A DNA stretch of 64,000 nucleotides from Marinobacter subterrani (GCF_001045555.1 NZ_LFBU01000001.1:1178001-1242000); one strand, 5' to 3'; positions 35,193-43,487 are shown, counted from the stretch's first letter. Numbers and translations: made by a program. The notes: generated by a model from the letters alone, not told the origin.

Positions 35193-36449
35193 ATGCAGGA
35201 CCATACCAAGGACCCAGTCTGGAAACAGGCGATTGCCGGCTCCCAGATGCTGCTGGTGGCGTTTGGCGCCCTGGTTCTGATGCCGCTGATTACCGGGCTG
35301 GATCCCAACGTCGCGCTGTTCACGGCGGGGCTGGGCACCCTGATCTTCCACGTGGCGACTGGCGGCCAGATTCCCATTTTCCTGGCCTCGTCCTTCGCCT
35401 TTATCGCGCCGGTTATTGTCTCCAAGGGTCGGTTCGGCATGGAGGAAACCCTTGGCGGCCTCACGGCCGCAGGTATCCTCTACATCCTCCTGAGCGGCCT
35501 GGTTCGCCTCCGGGGCACCGGTTTTGTCCGTCGTCTTCTGCCCCCGGTCGTTATCGGCCCGGTCATCATGACCATCGGTCTTGGCCTGGCTCCGGTCGCC
35601 GTACACATGGCCTCCGGCCGCACCGGCGACGGCGCCACCCAACTGATTCCCTACGACACCGCCATCTGGATCGCCATGACCTCCCTGGCGGTGACGATCA
35701 TCATGTCGGTCTGGGCCAGCGGCATCTTCCGGCTGATCCCCATCATGTTCGGGGTTATCACCGGCTATATCCTCTCGGCCTTTGCCGGCATCGTGGATCT
35801 CACGCCAATCCGGGAAGCCGCCTGGTTCGCGGCACCTGACTTTGTTGCCCCGGCCTTCAGCTGGGGCGCGATTCTGTTCATGATTCCGGTGGCTATCGCC
35901 CCCGCCATCGAGCACATCGGGGACGTACTGGCCATCGGAAATGTCACCGGCAAGAACTACCTGGAAAAGCCAGGCCTGCATCGCACCCTGCTGGGTGACG
36001 GCCTCGCCACCAGTGCCGCCTCCATGCTCGGCGGACCGCCCAATACTACCTACTCGGAGGTTACCGGCGCCGTCATGCTGACCCGGAACTTCAACCCGAA
36101 GGTGATGTGGTGGGCCGCCTGCATTGCCATGGTCCTGGCTTTCGTGGGCAAATTCGGCGCCGCCCTGCAGACGATCCCGGTACCCGTCATGGGCGGCATC
36201 CTGTGCCTGCTGTTTGGCTCCATCGCGGTGGTTGGCCTGAACACGCTGATCCGCCACCAGGTCGATCTGTCCCAGGCCCGCAACCTGGTTATCGTGGGGG
36301 TCACCCTGGTGTTCGGCATTGGCGGAATGGTTCTGGGCAATCTGGAAGGCATCGCGTTGTGTGCGGTGGCTGCCATCATCCTGAACCTGGTGCTACCGGG
36401 CGGCCGCGAGGCATGGGGTAAAGCCATCTATGAGCACAAAGCCGACTGA
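35193..36449 (+). CDS. uraA: uracil permease UraA (NCS2 family)
   Basis: A 418-residue transporter of the NCS2 family with about 14 hydrophobic segments, taking up uracil in symport with protons. The family motif PAIEHIGDVLAIGNVTGKNY and the half-helix region GGPPNTTYSEVTGAV are present. It starts 2 bases after the upp stop, giving the upp-uraA salvage pair, and overlaps the methyltransferase gene by 20 bases. Confidence 0.95.
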   Translation: MQDHTKDPVWKQAIAGSQMLLVAFGALVLMPLITGLDPNVALFTAGLGTLIFHVATGGQIPIFLASSFAFIAPVIVSKGRFGMEETLGGLTAAGILYILLSGLVRLRGTGFVRRLLPPVVIGPVIMTIGLGLAPVAVHMASGRTGDGATQLIPYDTAIWIAMTSLAVTIIMSVWASGIFRLIPIMFGVITGYILSAFAGIVDLTPIREAAWFAAPDFVAPAFSWGAILFMIPVAIAPAIEHIGDVLAIGNVTGKNYLEKPGLHRTLLGDGLATSAASMLGGPPNTTYSEVTGAVMLTRNFNPKVMWWAACIAMVLAFVGKFGAALQTIPVPVMGGILCLLFGSIAVVGLNTLIRHQVDLSQARNLVIVGVTLVFGIGGMVLGNLEGIALCAVAAIILNLVLPGGREAWGKAIYEHKAD

Positions 36450-37284
36450 CAGCTCCGGCATCAGCTTCACAGCCCTGTATACCGGTGCGGTCTGGCACCG
36501 GTACGGGCTCTCTGATGACGCCCTCGCCACGGCAAAAGGCCGCTGGCTCTACCACGTGATGACGCCCTTCGAGGCCGCCAGCAAGGCGGCCATTGGCGGC
36601 AACATCCGTACCTTTCTGCTCCAGCGCCACCTGATCATTGACCACCTGATCGACCAGGCGATCCGGGACAAGGGCATCACCCAGGTACTGGAAATCGCCT
36701 GTGGTATGTCGCCCCGGGGGATCCGGCTCCGGCAACGGCATCCCCTGCTCCACATGGTGGAAGCCGACCTGCCCGACATGGCCGGCCGCAAGGCACTGCG
36801 ACTTCTGGCCACCGACCGGCTGGGCGACCATCACCAGGTCACGCCAATCGATATCCTCGCGGACTACGGTGAATACCAACTGGAAAAGGTGATCGACCGC
36901 GTGTTCGACAACACCCGGCCGGTGATCATCATTACCGAAGGCCTGACCAGTTATTTTTCGCTGGAGACTATCACCCGGTTCTGGCAAAGGCTATCCGCCG
37001 CCATGGCCAGGCGTCCGGGCTCGATTTACCTCTCTGAAAGCTACTACCTACCCATCCAGCCGCTGCTGAGCACCACCCTCAAAGCCCTCGGCCGCTTGCT
37101 CGGAGCAGCCACCCGAAGCCAGGTTACTTTCCACTTCCAGACCGACGAGCAGGCCAGTGAGCATTTCCTGTCCTGCGGTTTTGCTTCGGTCACGGCACAT
37201 AACCCCCGATCCTGGTACCGGATTCTGCCGATTCCCGAAAGCCGCGGGGAGCCGATGGTTCGGGTTATTGAGGCTGGCAGCTGA
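36430..37284 (+). CDS. class I SAM-dependent methyltransferase (leucine carboxyl methyltransferase-like)
   Basis: A 284-residue methyltransferase. The SAM-binding motif I is VLEIACGMSPRGIRL, and a later ITEGLTSYFS segment fits the leucine carboxyl methyltransferase/PPM1 group, whose bacterial members are poorly characterised. The substrate is unknown. It overlaps uraA by 20 bases and is probably cotranscribed with it. The stretch after its stop holds hairpin elements rather than a typical terminator. Confidence 0.8.
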   Translation: MSTKPTDSSGISFTALYTGAVWHRYGLSDDALATAKGRWLYHVMTPFEAASKAAIGGNIRTFLLQRHLIIDHLIDQAIRDKGITQVLEIACGMSPRGIRLRQRHPLLHMVEADLPDMAGRKALRLLATDRLGDHHQVTPIDILADYGEYQLEKVIDRVFDNTRPVIIITEGLTSYFSLETITRFWQRLSAAMARRPGSIYLSESYYLPIQPLLSTTLKALGRLLGAATRSQVTFHFQTDEQASEHFLSCGFASVTAHNPRSWYRILPIPESRGEPMVRVIEAGS

Positions 37285-37327
37285 TCTGACCATCAACCCC
37301 TGCCCCAGCCTGCGGGTTTCGCAGGAG

Positions 37328-37435
37328 GAGGTTTGTGGGGTTGCCTCCCAAAAACCGCTACGAGCACGTCCATGTGCGCTTGTTTCCGGCCATCCTTGGC
37401 CTCCAACATTTTTGGGAGGCAACCCCACAAACCTC
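37328..37435. repeat. long-arm hairpin element, copy 1
   Basis: The arms at 37328-37354 and 37409-37435 are a perfect 27-bp inverted repeat. They enclose a 54-base core that contains two small palindromes, GCACGTCCATGTGC and GGCCATCCTTGGCC. The core is about 80% identical to the reverse complement of the core of copy 2, while the arms of the copies are very different. The function is unknown; there is no U-tract, so a simple terminator is unlikely. Confidence 0.75.
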
Positions 37436-37464
37436 GCGAACCTGAGAAGAATCCGCCAAGGCCT

Positions 37465-37556
37465 CGTAGGTTGGATTAGGCGAAGCCGTAATCCAACAAA
37501 AAGGAGTGAAATCGAAATAGCACTGTCGGATTATGGCTTCGTCTAATCCGACCTAC
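37465..37556. repeat. REP-like inverted repeat (GTAGGTTGGATTAG type)
   Basis: The left half, around 37466-37497, reads GTAGGTTGGATTAGGCGAAG and continues CCGTAATCCAACA. The right half, around 37522-37556, is its imperfect inverse, ending CGTCTAATCCGACCTACAG. The centre is a 24-base AT-richer spacer. Palindromes with this GTAGG-TTGGATTA core occur between genes in many proteobacteria. It lies between the two hairpin elements and is unrelated to them in sequence. Confidence 0.65.
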
Positions 37557-37588
37557 AGTCAACCTTAGTATTTTTCGGCAATATCGAT

Positions 37589-37719
37589 GGGTTTGATAAG
37601 TGGTTGTGGGCGGCCTTTTCAGGACTGTCTGTGGCCATGGATGGCCACAGCCAAGCGCACATGGATGTGCTCGTAGCGTGTCCTGAAAAGGCCGCCCGCA
37701 ACCACGCTTACTCCCAAAC
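37589..37719. repeat. long-arm hairpin element, copy 2 (inverted orientation)
   Basis: The inner arms 37608-37625 and 37680-37697 are a perfect 18-bp inverted repeat (GGGCGGCCTTTTCAGGAC and its complement), continued imperfectly to about 37589 and 37719. The 54-base core, 37626-37679, contains the palindromes GTGGCCATGGATGGCCAC and GCACATGGATGTGC. The core is the reverse complement of the copy 1 core with about ten differences. It lies just downstream of flhB. Confidence 0.75.
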
Positions 37720-37750
37720 CTACAGGCTACAAAAGGAACCGAACTCCAAA

Positions 37751-38887
37751 CTAAACATCCCGCCGCAAATCCGACGGAATAGGCAAATCAGGCATGCCGG
37801 GCTTGGGCCCGCGCCCTTTGCGGAACTGACGAAGCTGGAACACATAGGCGAGCACCTGGGCAATCGCCATATAGAGGCCATCCGGTATCTCCTCGCCAAT
37901 GTCAGTATTGTGATAGACCGCCCGGGTCAGCGGCGGTGTGCGCAGGATCTCGACCTTGTTCTCGCGGGCGATTTCCATGATCTTGAAGGCAATCTCATCG
38001 GCGCCCTTGGCCACCACAACCGGCGCGCCCATGGCTTTCTGGTCGTATTTCAGGGCCACCGCGTAGTGGGTCGGGTTGGTGATCACCACGTCTGCGGTGG
38101 GCACGTCCTGCATCATCCGGCGCTGAGCCATTTCTCGCTGGAGTTGGCGAATCTTGCCTTTGACCTCCGGTTTACCCTCGGTGTCCTTATACTCGTCCTT
38201 CACTTCCTGCATGGTCATCCGGAGTTTTTTCTGGTGATCAAAGATCTGGAACGGCACGTCGATCATGGCAATAACGATGGTGGCGCAGGACAGCAGGAAG
38301 AAGCTCCAGCCGAGGGTCCAGAGTACATGCTCCATGGCGGGCACCGCCGGCTCTTCGGCGATGGCCAGCAGGTCTTCGGTGCGCAGGTTGAGGATGAGGA
38401 TGGCAATGGCCATGACCAGGCCGACTTTGGCGATGGCTTTGACCAGTTCGATCAGCGAACGCAGGGAGAACATGCGGCCAAGGCCCTTGATCGGGTCCAT
38501 GCGGTTCAGTTTGGGTGCGATGGCTTTGCCGCTGACCAGGAGGCCGCCGATGCCGATGGAGCCGAAGATCGCAGCAATCAGGAGCATCACGAGGATGGGC
38601 GCGAGTGCCAGGGCGGCTTCTTTGGCGGAGGCCAGTAGCTGGAGGCTCATGTGCCCGGTGTCGTAGATGGCGGAGCGCTCGATAACGAAGCTGTCGCGCA
38701 TGATGGCTTCAAGGGATGCGCCCAGGCTGGTGCCGAACATGAGCAGGCCGCCAGCGCCGGCCAGGAGTACAGCCATGGTGGCCAGTTCTTTTGAACGGGC
38801 AGTCTGGCCCTCCTCCCGGGCCTTTTCGAGCCTTCGGGGGGTGGCCTCTTCCGTTTTTTCCTGACTGTTGTCGTTTTCTTCGGCCAT
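37751..38887 (-). CDS. flhB: flagellar export switch protein FlhB
   Basis: A 378-residue export-gate protein with four transmembrane helices in the first 210 residues and a cytoplasmic domain. The autocleavage motif NPTH is at residues 271-274, followed by YAVALKYD. FlhB switches export specificity from rod/hook to filament proteins under FliK control. The ATG at 38887 gives MAEENDNSQEKTEEATPRRL, standard for the family. It is separated from fliR by 180 bases that hold a hairpin element. Confidence 0.96.
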   Translation of the reverse strand: MAEENDNSQEKTEEATPRRLEKAREEGQTARSKELATMAVLLAGAGGLLMFGTSLGASLEAIMRDSFVIERSAIYDTGHMSLQLLASAKEAALALAPILVMLLIAAIFGSIGIGGLLVSGKAIAPKLNRMDPIKGLGRMFSLRSLIELVKAIAKVGLVMAIAILILNLRTEDLLAIAEEPAVPAMEHVLWTLGWSFFLLSCATIVIAMIDVPFQIFDHQKKLRMTMQEVKDEYKDTEGKPEVKGKIRQLQREMAQRRMMQDVPTADVVITNPTHYAVALKYDQKAMGAPVVVAKGADEIAFKIMEIARENKVEILRTPPLTRAVYHNTDIGEEIPDGLYMAIAQVLAYVFQLRQFRKGRGPKPGMPDLPIPSDLRRDV

Positions 38888-38913
38888 TCTCTTGGTCCAA
38901 CTTTCAGAGTTCC

Positions 38914-39023
38914 GGGCGGGGCTGATGGCTTCCCGAAACACGCTCCTTGCGGCACATCCCTGTGACGCTTGGGCTCCGCCATCCATGGCTCCGCACAGTT
39001 TCGGGAAGCCATCAGCCCCACCC
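38914..39023. repeat. long-arm hairpin element, copy 3, inside the fliR-flhB gap
   Basis: The arms 38918-38939 and 38998-39019 are a perfect 22-bp inverted repeat (GGGGCTGATGGCTTCCCGAA continued by AC), extendable by four bases with one mismatch. The 58-base core contains CACATCCCTGTG and GCCATCCATGGC and aligns with the cores of copies 1 and 2. It sits between fliR and flhB, which are otherwise in one operon, so the RNA would carry this structure just before the flhB ribosome-binding site. Confidence 0.75.
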
Positions 39024-39067
39024 TTAACCAGACTCCGAGATAAATCCCGGGAACAGATCAGGCTTGA

Positions 39068-39853
39068 TCAGGGCTGCCGTTGGAGCCCCCGCATGAAATC
39101 AAACGTCTCTCTCGTGTACTGCTCAAAGTGTGGCAGAAAATTGGCGTGCAGCACCCATATGGCAAACAATCCAAAAATCAGGCCAATCGGGAACCCCAGG
39201 GCGAAGATGTTCATCTGGGGCGCGGCTCGGGTCATCACGCCGAAGGAGATGTTGACGATCAGTACCGCGGTGACGGCCGGCAGTGCCAGCAGCATCGCGG
39301 AGGCAAACATCCAGCTTATTCGGTGGGCCAGTTCCCAGACGCCGGCCTGCCCCAGGCCTTCCATGCCGATGGGCATGGAGCGGAAGCTTTCGACGAAGAC
39401 TTCGAGGGCGACCAGGTGTCCGTTCATGGCCAGGAACAGGAGGGTGATGGTGATGGTGTAGATCTGCGCCAGCACCGGTACGTTGATGCCGTTGGCCGGG
39501 TCGACCATGGAGGCGAAGCCGAGCCCCATCTGCATGGCGATCATCTGCCCGGCGATGACGAAGAGTTGCCACAGGGCGGTCAGCGCAAAGCCCATGCCGA
39601 CACCGATCAGGATCTGTTGCAGGCTGATGACCACGGCGTCGGCGCTCAAGGCATCGACCTGTGGAACCGGCGGGATCATGGGCACGATAAGTATGGTCAT
39701 CAGCAAGGCAAGGCCGAGGCGCACCCGGGCCGGTACCAGTTGGGTGCCAAAGATGGGGACTACCATCAGAAAGCTGGCCAGGCGGAACAGGGGCCAGAGA
39801 TGCTGGCCGACCCACTGGCCCAGGAGGTCCGCGCTGATGTCCGTCGGCATCAT
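39068..39853 (-). CDS. fliR: flagellar export gate protein FliR
   Basis: A 261-residue inner-membrane protein with six hydrophobic segments. It forms the export gate core with FliP and FliQ. The typical FliR segment GFASMVDPANGINVPVLAQI is present. The second codon is also ATG (39850). It follows fliQ by 3 bases. Confidence 0.95.
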   Translation of the reverse strand: MMPTDISADLLGQWVGQHLWPLFRLASFLMVVPIFGTQLVPARVRLGLALLMTILIVPMIPPVPQVDALSADAVVISLQQILIGVGMGFALTALWQLFVIAGQMIAMQMGLGFASMVDPANGINVPVLAQIYTITITLLFLAMNGHLVALEVFVESFRSMPIGMEGLGQAGVWELAHRISWMFASAMLLALPAVTAVLIVNISFGVMTRAAPQMNIFALGFPIGLIFGLFAIWVLHANFLPHFEQYTRETFDFMRGLQRQP

Positions 39854-39856
39854 GGG

Positions 39857-40126
39857 TCAGCCGATCAGGTAGGGGATGTTGGCGAACAGGCGGTTGGCGT
39901 GGTCCAGGAGCTGGGTCAGCATCCAGGGACCCCAGACGATGATGACGATCAGGGTAATCAACAGGCGCGGCAGGAAACTGAGGGTCTGCTCGTTGATCTG
40001 GGTCGCCGCCTGGAAGGTGCTGACAACCAGGCCAATAACCAGCCCCGGGCCGATGATGACCGACGATAACAGAACGATCAGCCACAGTGCCTCGCGCAGG
40101 ATATCGATAACGGTTTCCGGTGTCAT
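39857..40126 (-). CDS. fliQ: flagellar export gate protein FliQ
   Basis: An 89-residue protein with two transmembrane helices, part of the FliPQR export gate. The sequence MTPETVIDILREALWLIVLL and the following GLVIGLVVSTFQAATQINEQ match the family at its usual length. It lies between fliP and fliR. Confidence 0.95.
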   Translation of the reverse strand: MTPETVIDILREALWLIVLLSSVIIGPGLVIGLVVSTFQAATQINEQTLSFLPRLLITLIVIIVWGPWMLTQLLDHANRLFANIPYLIG

Positions 40127-40134
40127 GACTCCCC

Positions 40135-40923
40135 CTATATTCCGTAACTGGCGGCCAGGGTGCCCATGATCAGGGCCCAGCCGTCGACCAGTACAAACAG
40201 CATGATCTTGAAGGGCAGAGAGATGATGATGGGCGAGAGCATCATCATACCCATGGCCATTAGAACACTGGCCACTACCATGTCGATAACCAGGAACGGG
40301 ATAAACAGGATAAACCCGATCTGGAAGGCGGTCTTGAGCTCGCTGGTGACAAATGCCGGCATCAGTATCCAGAAGGAGACATCCTCCGGCGTGTCGTAGG
40401 TCACGTCAGCAATTCGCATGAACAGGGCCAGGTCGTCTTCCCGGGTCTGTTCCAGCATGAATTTCTTGAACGGCTGGCTGGCCAGCTTCACCGCTTCGAT
40501 CGAGGTCACTTCTTCCTGCAGATAGGGCTGCAGACCCACCTGGTTGGCCTCTTCCAGAACCGGCTTCATGATGAAGATGCTCAGGAACAGCGCCAGGCCC
40601 AGCAGGATCTGGTTCGAAGGCGTGGACTGCAGGCCGATGGCCTGACGGAGAATGGCAAACACCACGATGATGCGGGTGAACGAGGTCATCATCATGAGCA
40701 TGGCCGGCAGGAAGGTCAGCGCGGTCATCAGCGCCAGGATCTGCAGGGTTACCGAGTATTCCTGGACGCCCTCGCCCGAGGCCGGCGAGACCGTGAAGGC
40801 GGGAATCGCTGGAATGCCAGTCGATTCCTGGGCCAGTGCCAGCGGCGCCCAGGCCAGGCCGGCCAGTACAATCAGGGACGGGATCAGTCGTTTGAGCATC
40901 GCGGCGAGCATGGGCCTAGTCAT
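40135..40923 (-). CDS. fliP: flagellar export gate protein FliP
   Basis: A 262-residue protein with a cleavable signal sequence (cleavage near LALAQE) and four further transmembrane helices, the core of the export gate. The conserved [20 protein letters not shown] is present. Three starts are possible (40923, 40911, 40899). The first overlaps the fliO stop, as is usual for coupled genes, but the ribosome-binding site is poor for all. Confidence 0.95.
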   Translation of the reverse strand: MTRPMLAAMLKRLIPSLIVLAGLAWAPLALAQESTGIPAIPAFTVSPASGEGVQEYSVTLQILALMTALTFLPAMLMMMTSFTRIIVVFAILRQAIGLQSTPSNQILLGLALFLSIFIMKPVLEEANQVGLQPYLQEEVTSIEAVKLASQPFKKFMLEQTREDDLALFMRIADVTYDTPEDVSFWILMPAFVTSELKTAFQIGFILFIPFLVIDMVVASVLMAMGMMMLSPIIISLPFKIMLFVLVDGWALIMGTLAASYGI

Positions 40924-41365
40924 TCCTTGTCGGGGAGGTCCAGGATTTGCCGATCATGCTTTGCAGACGGCGGGCGAAATCACCGGAATTGGCATTGCCA
41001 GGGTCGACAACCGGCTCGTCAAATACGTGCAGGGTCCGGATCGCCGAGGGCGTGATTCCCAACAGGATCTGCTGGCCGCCCACCTCGATCAGCGCGATCC
41101 GTTCCCGGGCGCCAATGGCCATGACCGACACCACCTTGATGGCGTTGTTGTTCATTCCGGTCATGCCGTTCATCCGGCGGATAATCCAGGCGCAGCCATA
41201 AATCACCGCGATCACGGCAACCAGGCCCAGGCCAAGGCTGACGATGGTGCCAAGCGTATCCGGCGCCCGGGCCGGGGCCGCAACGGCCGACTTGCCCGCC
41301 GTTTCCTGGGCCAGGGCCGGAGCCGCCAGTACCAGCAGTGCGATACCCGGGAGTCTGGACCACAT
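40916..41365 (-). CDS. fliO: flagellar export assembly protein FliO
   Basis: A 149-residue protein with a signal-like N-terminus ([20 protein letters not shown]), a transmembrane helix at about 45-68 and a small cytoplasmic domain with [20 protein letters not shown]. It assists FliP assembly. The start at 41365 lies directly after the fliN stop; an upstream in-frame start at 41395 would run into fliN. Confidence 0.9.
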   Translation of the reverse strand: MWSRLPGIALLVLAAPALAQETAGKSAVAAPARAPDTLGTIVSLGLGLVAVIAVIYGCAWIIRRMNGMTGMNNNAIKVVSVMAIGARERIALIEVGGQQILLGITPSAIRTLHVFDEPVVDPGNANSGDFARRLQSMIGKSWTSPTRND

Positions 41366-41366
41366 A

Positions 41367-41858
41367 TTACTTCTGCAACCGTTTGATGCGCTCACCCGGG
41401 CTGATCACGTCGGTCAGGCGGATACCGAATTTTTCATTCACCATAACCACTTCACCGTGGGCAATCAGGGTTCCGTTGACCAGGACATCCAGTGGCTCCC
41501 CCGCCAGCCGGTCCAGCTCGATCACCGAGCCCTGGTTCAGCTGCAGAAGGTTGCGTATGGGAATCTGGGTGTTGCCCACCTCCATGGAAATGGTGACCGG
41601 GATATCGAGAATAACGTCGATATCCGGTGCCGGGCCGGCGCCCCGGGCGGGCTCGGTTCCGGTGTCAAATTCCTCCATGGGGGCGGTCTGAACGCCATCG
41701 TCTGCGTCTGCGTCTGCGCCAGCCTCGGCCATGGCGGCAGCCCACTCGTCTTCACGGCCACCTTCATCACCGGACTCCTCCATGGCTGCTTCCCACTCGG
41801 CAGCCAGCTTTTCATCTTCGCTGAGCTCCTGCCCGCTTTTCTTGTCGTCGTCAGCCAT
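41367..41858 (-). CDS. fliN: flagellar motor switch protein FliN
   Basis: A 163-residue C-ring protein. The C-terminal surface-presentation domain (about 85-160) is normal, with ILDIPVTISMEVGNTQIPI. The N-terminal 80 residues are acidic and hold two similar motifs, EWEAAMEESG (21-30) and EWAAAMAEAG (38-47). FliN binds CheY-P and FliH in other bacteria. Its start overlaps the fliM stop by 8 bases. Confidence 0.95.
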   Translation of the reverse strand: MADDDKKSGQELSEDEKLAAEWEAAMEESGDEGGREDEWAAAMAEAGADADADDGVQTAPMEEFDTGTEPARGAGPAPDIDVILDIPVTISMEVGNTQIPIRNLLQLNQGSVIELDRLAGEPLDVLVNGTLIAHGEVVMVNEKFGIRLTDVISPGERIKRLQK

Positions 41859-42849
41859 TGCGTCCCACCTTCAGTTGTTTCTTTACTTTGGGCAGCGTTG
41901 CCCGTTCGTGAATTCTCAGCGCCAGTTTTCCATCGCGGGTCCCCATCGTGGCTTTGTAGATGGGAATGCCATTGGCGGTCACGGTCAGGTGCTCCGGCAT
42001 TTCCACGGGGATGATGTCTCCGGCTTTCAGTTTGGCAATATCCCGCAAGGAGATGCGGCGACGACACACCGTGGTGTTGATCGGTACGTTGACTTCCTTG
42101 ATGTCTTCCTGAAGTGCGTTCACCCAGCGCTCATCAACGTCATCAATATCGCTCTGAACCCCGGCGTCCAGCACGTCCCTGATAGGCTCAATCATGGAGT
42201 ACGGCAGGGCAAAGTGGAGCTCACCGCCGCCGCCGTCCAGCTCGATATGGAAGGTGCTGACCACCACCACTTCGCTGGGGCTGACGATATTGGCCATCGC
42301 CGGATTGACTTCCGAGCTGAGGTATTCGAAATCGACCTTGAGTACGGCGTGCCAGGCCTCTTTCATATCGGTGAAAACCTGGTTCAGAACCATCTGCACG
42401 ATGCGGGTCTCGGTCGGCGTGAATTCCCGGCCTTCGATCTTGGCATGCCGCCCTTCCCCGCCGAAGAAATTGTCCACCAGCTTGAACACCAGCTTGGCGT
42501 CCAGCACGAACAGGGAGGTGCCGCGCAACGGGCGTACCTTGCACAGGTTGAGGCTGGTAGGCACATACAACGTGTGGATGTATTCACCGAATTTCATGAT
42601 CTTGACGCCGCCGGTGGACACATCGGCATTGCGGCGCATCAGGTTGAAAAGACTGATTCGGGTATAACGGGCAAACCGTTCATTGATCATTTCCAGAGTC
42701 GGCATGCGACCACGGACAATGCGATCCTGACTGGAGAGGTCGTAGGACTTTATGCCGGTTTCATCGGTCTCTTCATAGGTATCAATGTCGCCATCGTCCA
42801 CCCCGTGGAGGAGGGCATCGATTTCATCCTGTGACAACAAGTCCTGCAT
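41851..42849 (-). CDS. fliM: flagellar motor switch protein FliM
   Basis: A 332-residue C-ring protein. The N-terminal CheY-binding peptide is LLSQDEIDALLHG (residues 4-16), followed by the CheC-like middle domain and a surface-presentation domain at the C-terminus. It transmits the CheY-P signal to FliG. It lies between fliL and fliN. Confidence 0.96.
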   Translation of the reverse strand: MQDLLSQDEIDALLHGVDDGDIDTYEETDETGIKSYDLSSQDRIVRGRMPTLEMINERFARYTRISLFNLMRRNADVSTGGVKIMKFGEYIHTLYVPTSLNLCKVRPLRGTSLFVLDAKLVFKLVDNFFGGEGRHAKIEGREFTPTETRIVQMVLNQVFTDMKEAWHAVLKVDFEYLSSEVNPAMANIVSPSEVVVVSTFHIELDGGGGELHFALPYSMIEPIRDVLDAGVQSDIDDVDERWVNALQEDIKEVNVPINTTVCRRRISLRDIAKLKAGDIIPVEMPEHLTVTANGIPIYKATMGTRDGKLALRIHERATLPKVKKQLKVGRNG

Positions 42850-42900
42850 ACGTAGTCCTGCCCCTTCGTAGTCCTGCCCCTGATAGGCTGCGCCCGTGCC

Positions 42901-43410
42901 CTATTGCACGACAAAATTTCTGAATAACACCCGTTTGACGGCGGGTTCACCTTCCTGTTCCAGCACCTGGTTTACCGTTGTAAGCATTCGCTCGGCCAGG
43001 CCTCTGCGCCCCTCGGGCGTCTGCAGATCATTGAACTCGCTTTTGCCCAGAAGCATGATCAGCTGGCTGCGAATCAGCGGCAGATGCAGCTGTGCCGCCG
43101 CCAGAGCCTGGGGATCCGTCGCCTCCAGAGCCAGGTAGACCTGGGCATAGCGCTGGCGCCCCTGGGCCTGCACCGTGGTAACCAGGGCCTTGTCAATCAG
43201 CAGGTAGGTGCTGGGTACAAAGGCTTCCTCTGTTGTCTCGCCGGCCTCGCCATGGTCTTCACTCATGAAGGGCAAGCCGCCCCCTAGAAACCACATGGTT
43301 CCCACCACCGACAGCACAATCGCCATAATAATGACCACCACCAGCATGATGATCAGCTTCAGTTTGCCTTTTTTGGCGGGAGCCGTTTCAGACGCGTTGT
43401 TTTCAGCCAT
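42901..43410 (-). CDS. fliL: flagellar basal body-associated protein FliL
   Basis: A 169-residue protein with an N-terminal membrane helix (about 18-41) and a periplasmic domain that surrounds the stator in other bacteria. The end VKRVLFRNFVVQ matches the family. A strong sigma-54 site lies about 60 bases upstream, so it may start a transcript of its own besides the fliK transcript. Confidence 0.93.
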   Translation of the reverse strand: MAENNASETAPAKKGKLKLIIMLVVVIIMAIVLSVVGTMWFLGGGLPFMSEDHGEAGETTEEAFVPSTYLLIDKALVTTVQAQGRQRYAQVYLALEATDPQALAAAQLHLPLIRSQLIMLLGKSEFNDLQTPEGRRGLAERMLTTVNQVLEQEGEPAVKRVLFRNFVVQ

Positions 43411-43471
43411 AGTAATCGCTTTGCCAGAAATCCGTCAGAGGGAGCGTTTTTCCGTGACTTTCAGGATTGGA

Positions 43472-43487
43472 TGCAAAGGACGGGCCA
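43472..43487 (-). promoter_or_regulatory. sigma-54 promoter upstream of fliL
   Basis: The minus strand reads TGGCCCGTCCTTTGCA. It differs from TGGCACG-N4-TTGCA at one base and has the GG-N10-GC spacing. The predicted start is near 43461, about 50 bases before fliL. The site overlaps a small hairpin (GGGCC-AGAA-GGCCC, 43482-43495). Confidence 0.65.

Larger units (their letters stand above)
37285..37750. other. gene-free interval rich in inverted repeats
   Basis: This 466-base convergent interval between the methyltransferase gene and flhB has no convincing open reading frame. It holds three inverted-repeat structures in a row, listed separately at 37328-37435, 37465-37556 and 37589-37719. None has the run of T that marks an intrinsic terminator. 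Short spacers between them show nothing recognisable. Confidence 0.8.

Noticed and set aside
35124..36257. A 377-codon minus-strand frame opposite upp and uraA
   Set aside because: Its product is low-complexity (rich in G, D, Q, H) and lies fully over uraA, a clear transporter gene.
37589..37719. Hairpin copy 2 as a simple intrinsic terminator of flhB
   Set aside because: No run of T follows the stem on either strand, and the loop is 54 bases with its own conserved palindromes.
37328..39023. Hairpin elements as integron attC sites
   Set aside because: They lack the conserved GTTRRRY/RYYYAAC ends; here the centre is conserved and the ends vary. No integrase gene is near.
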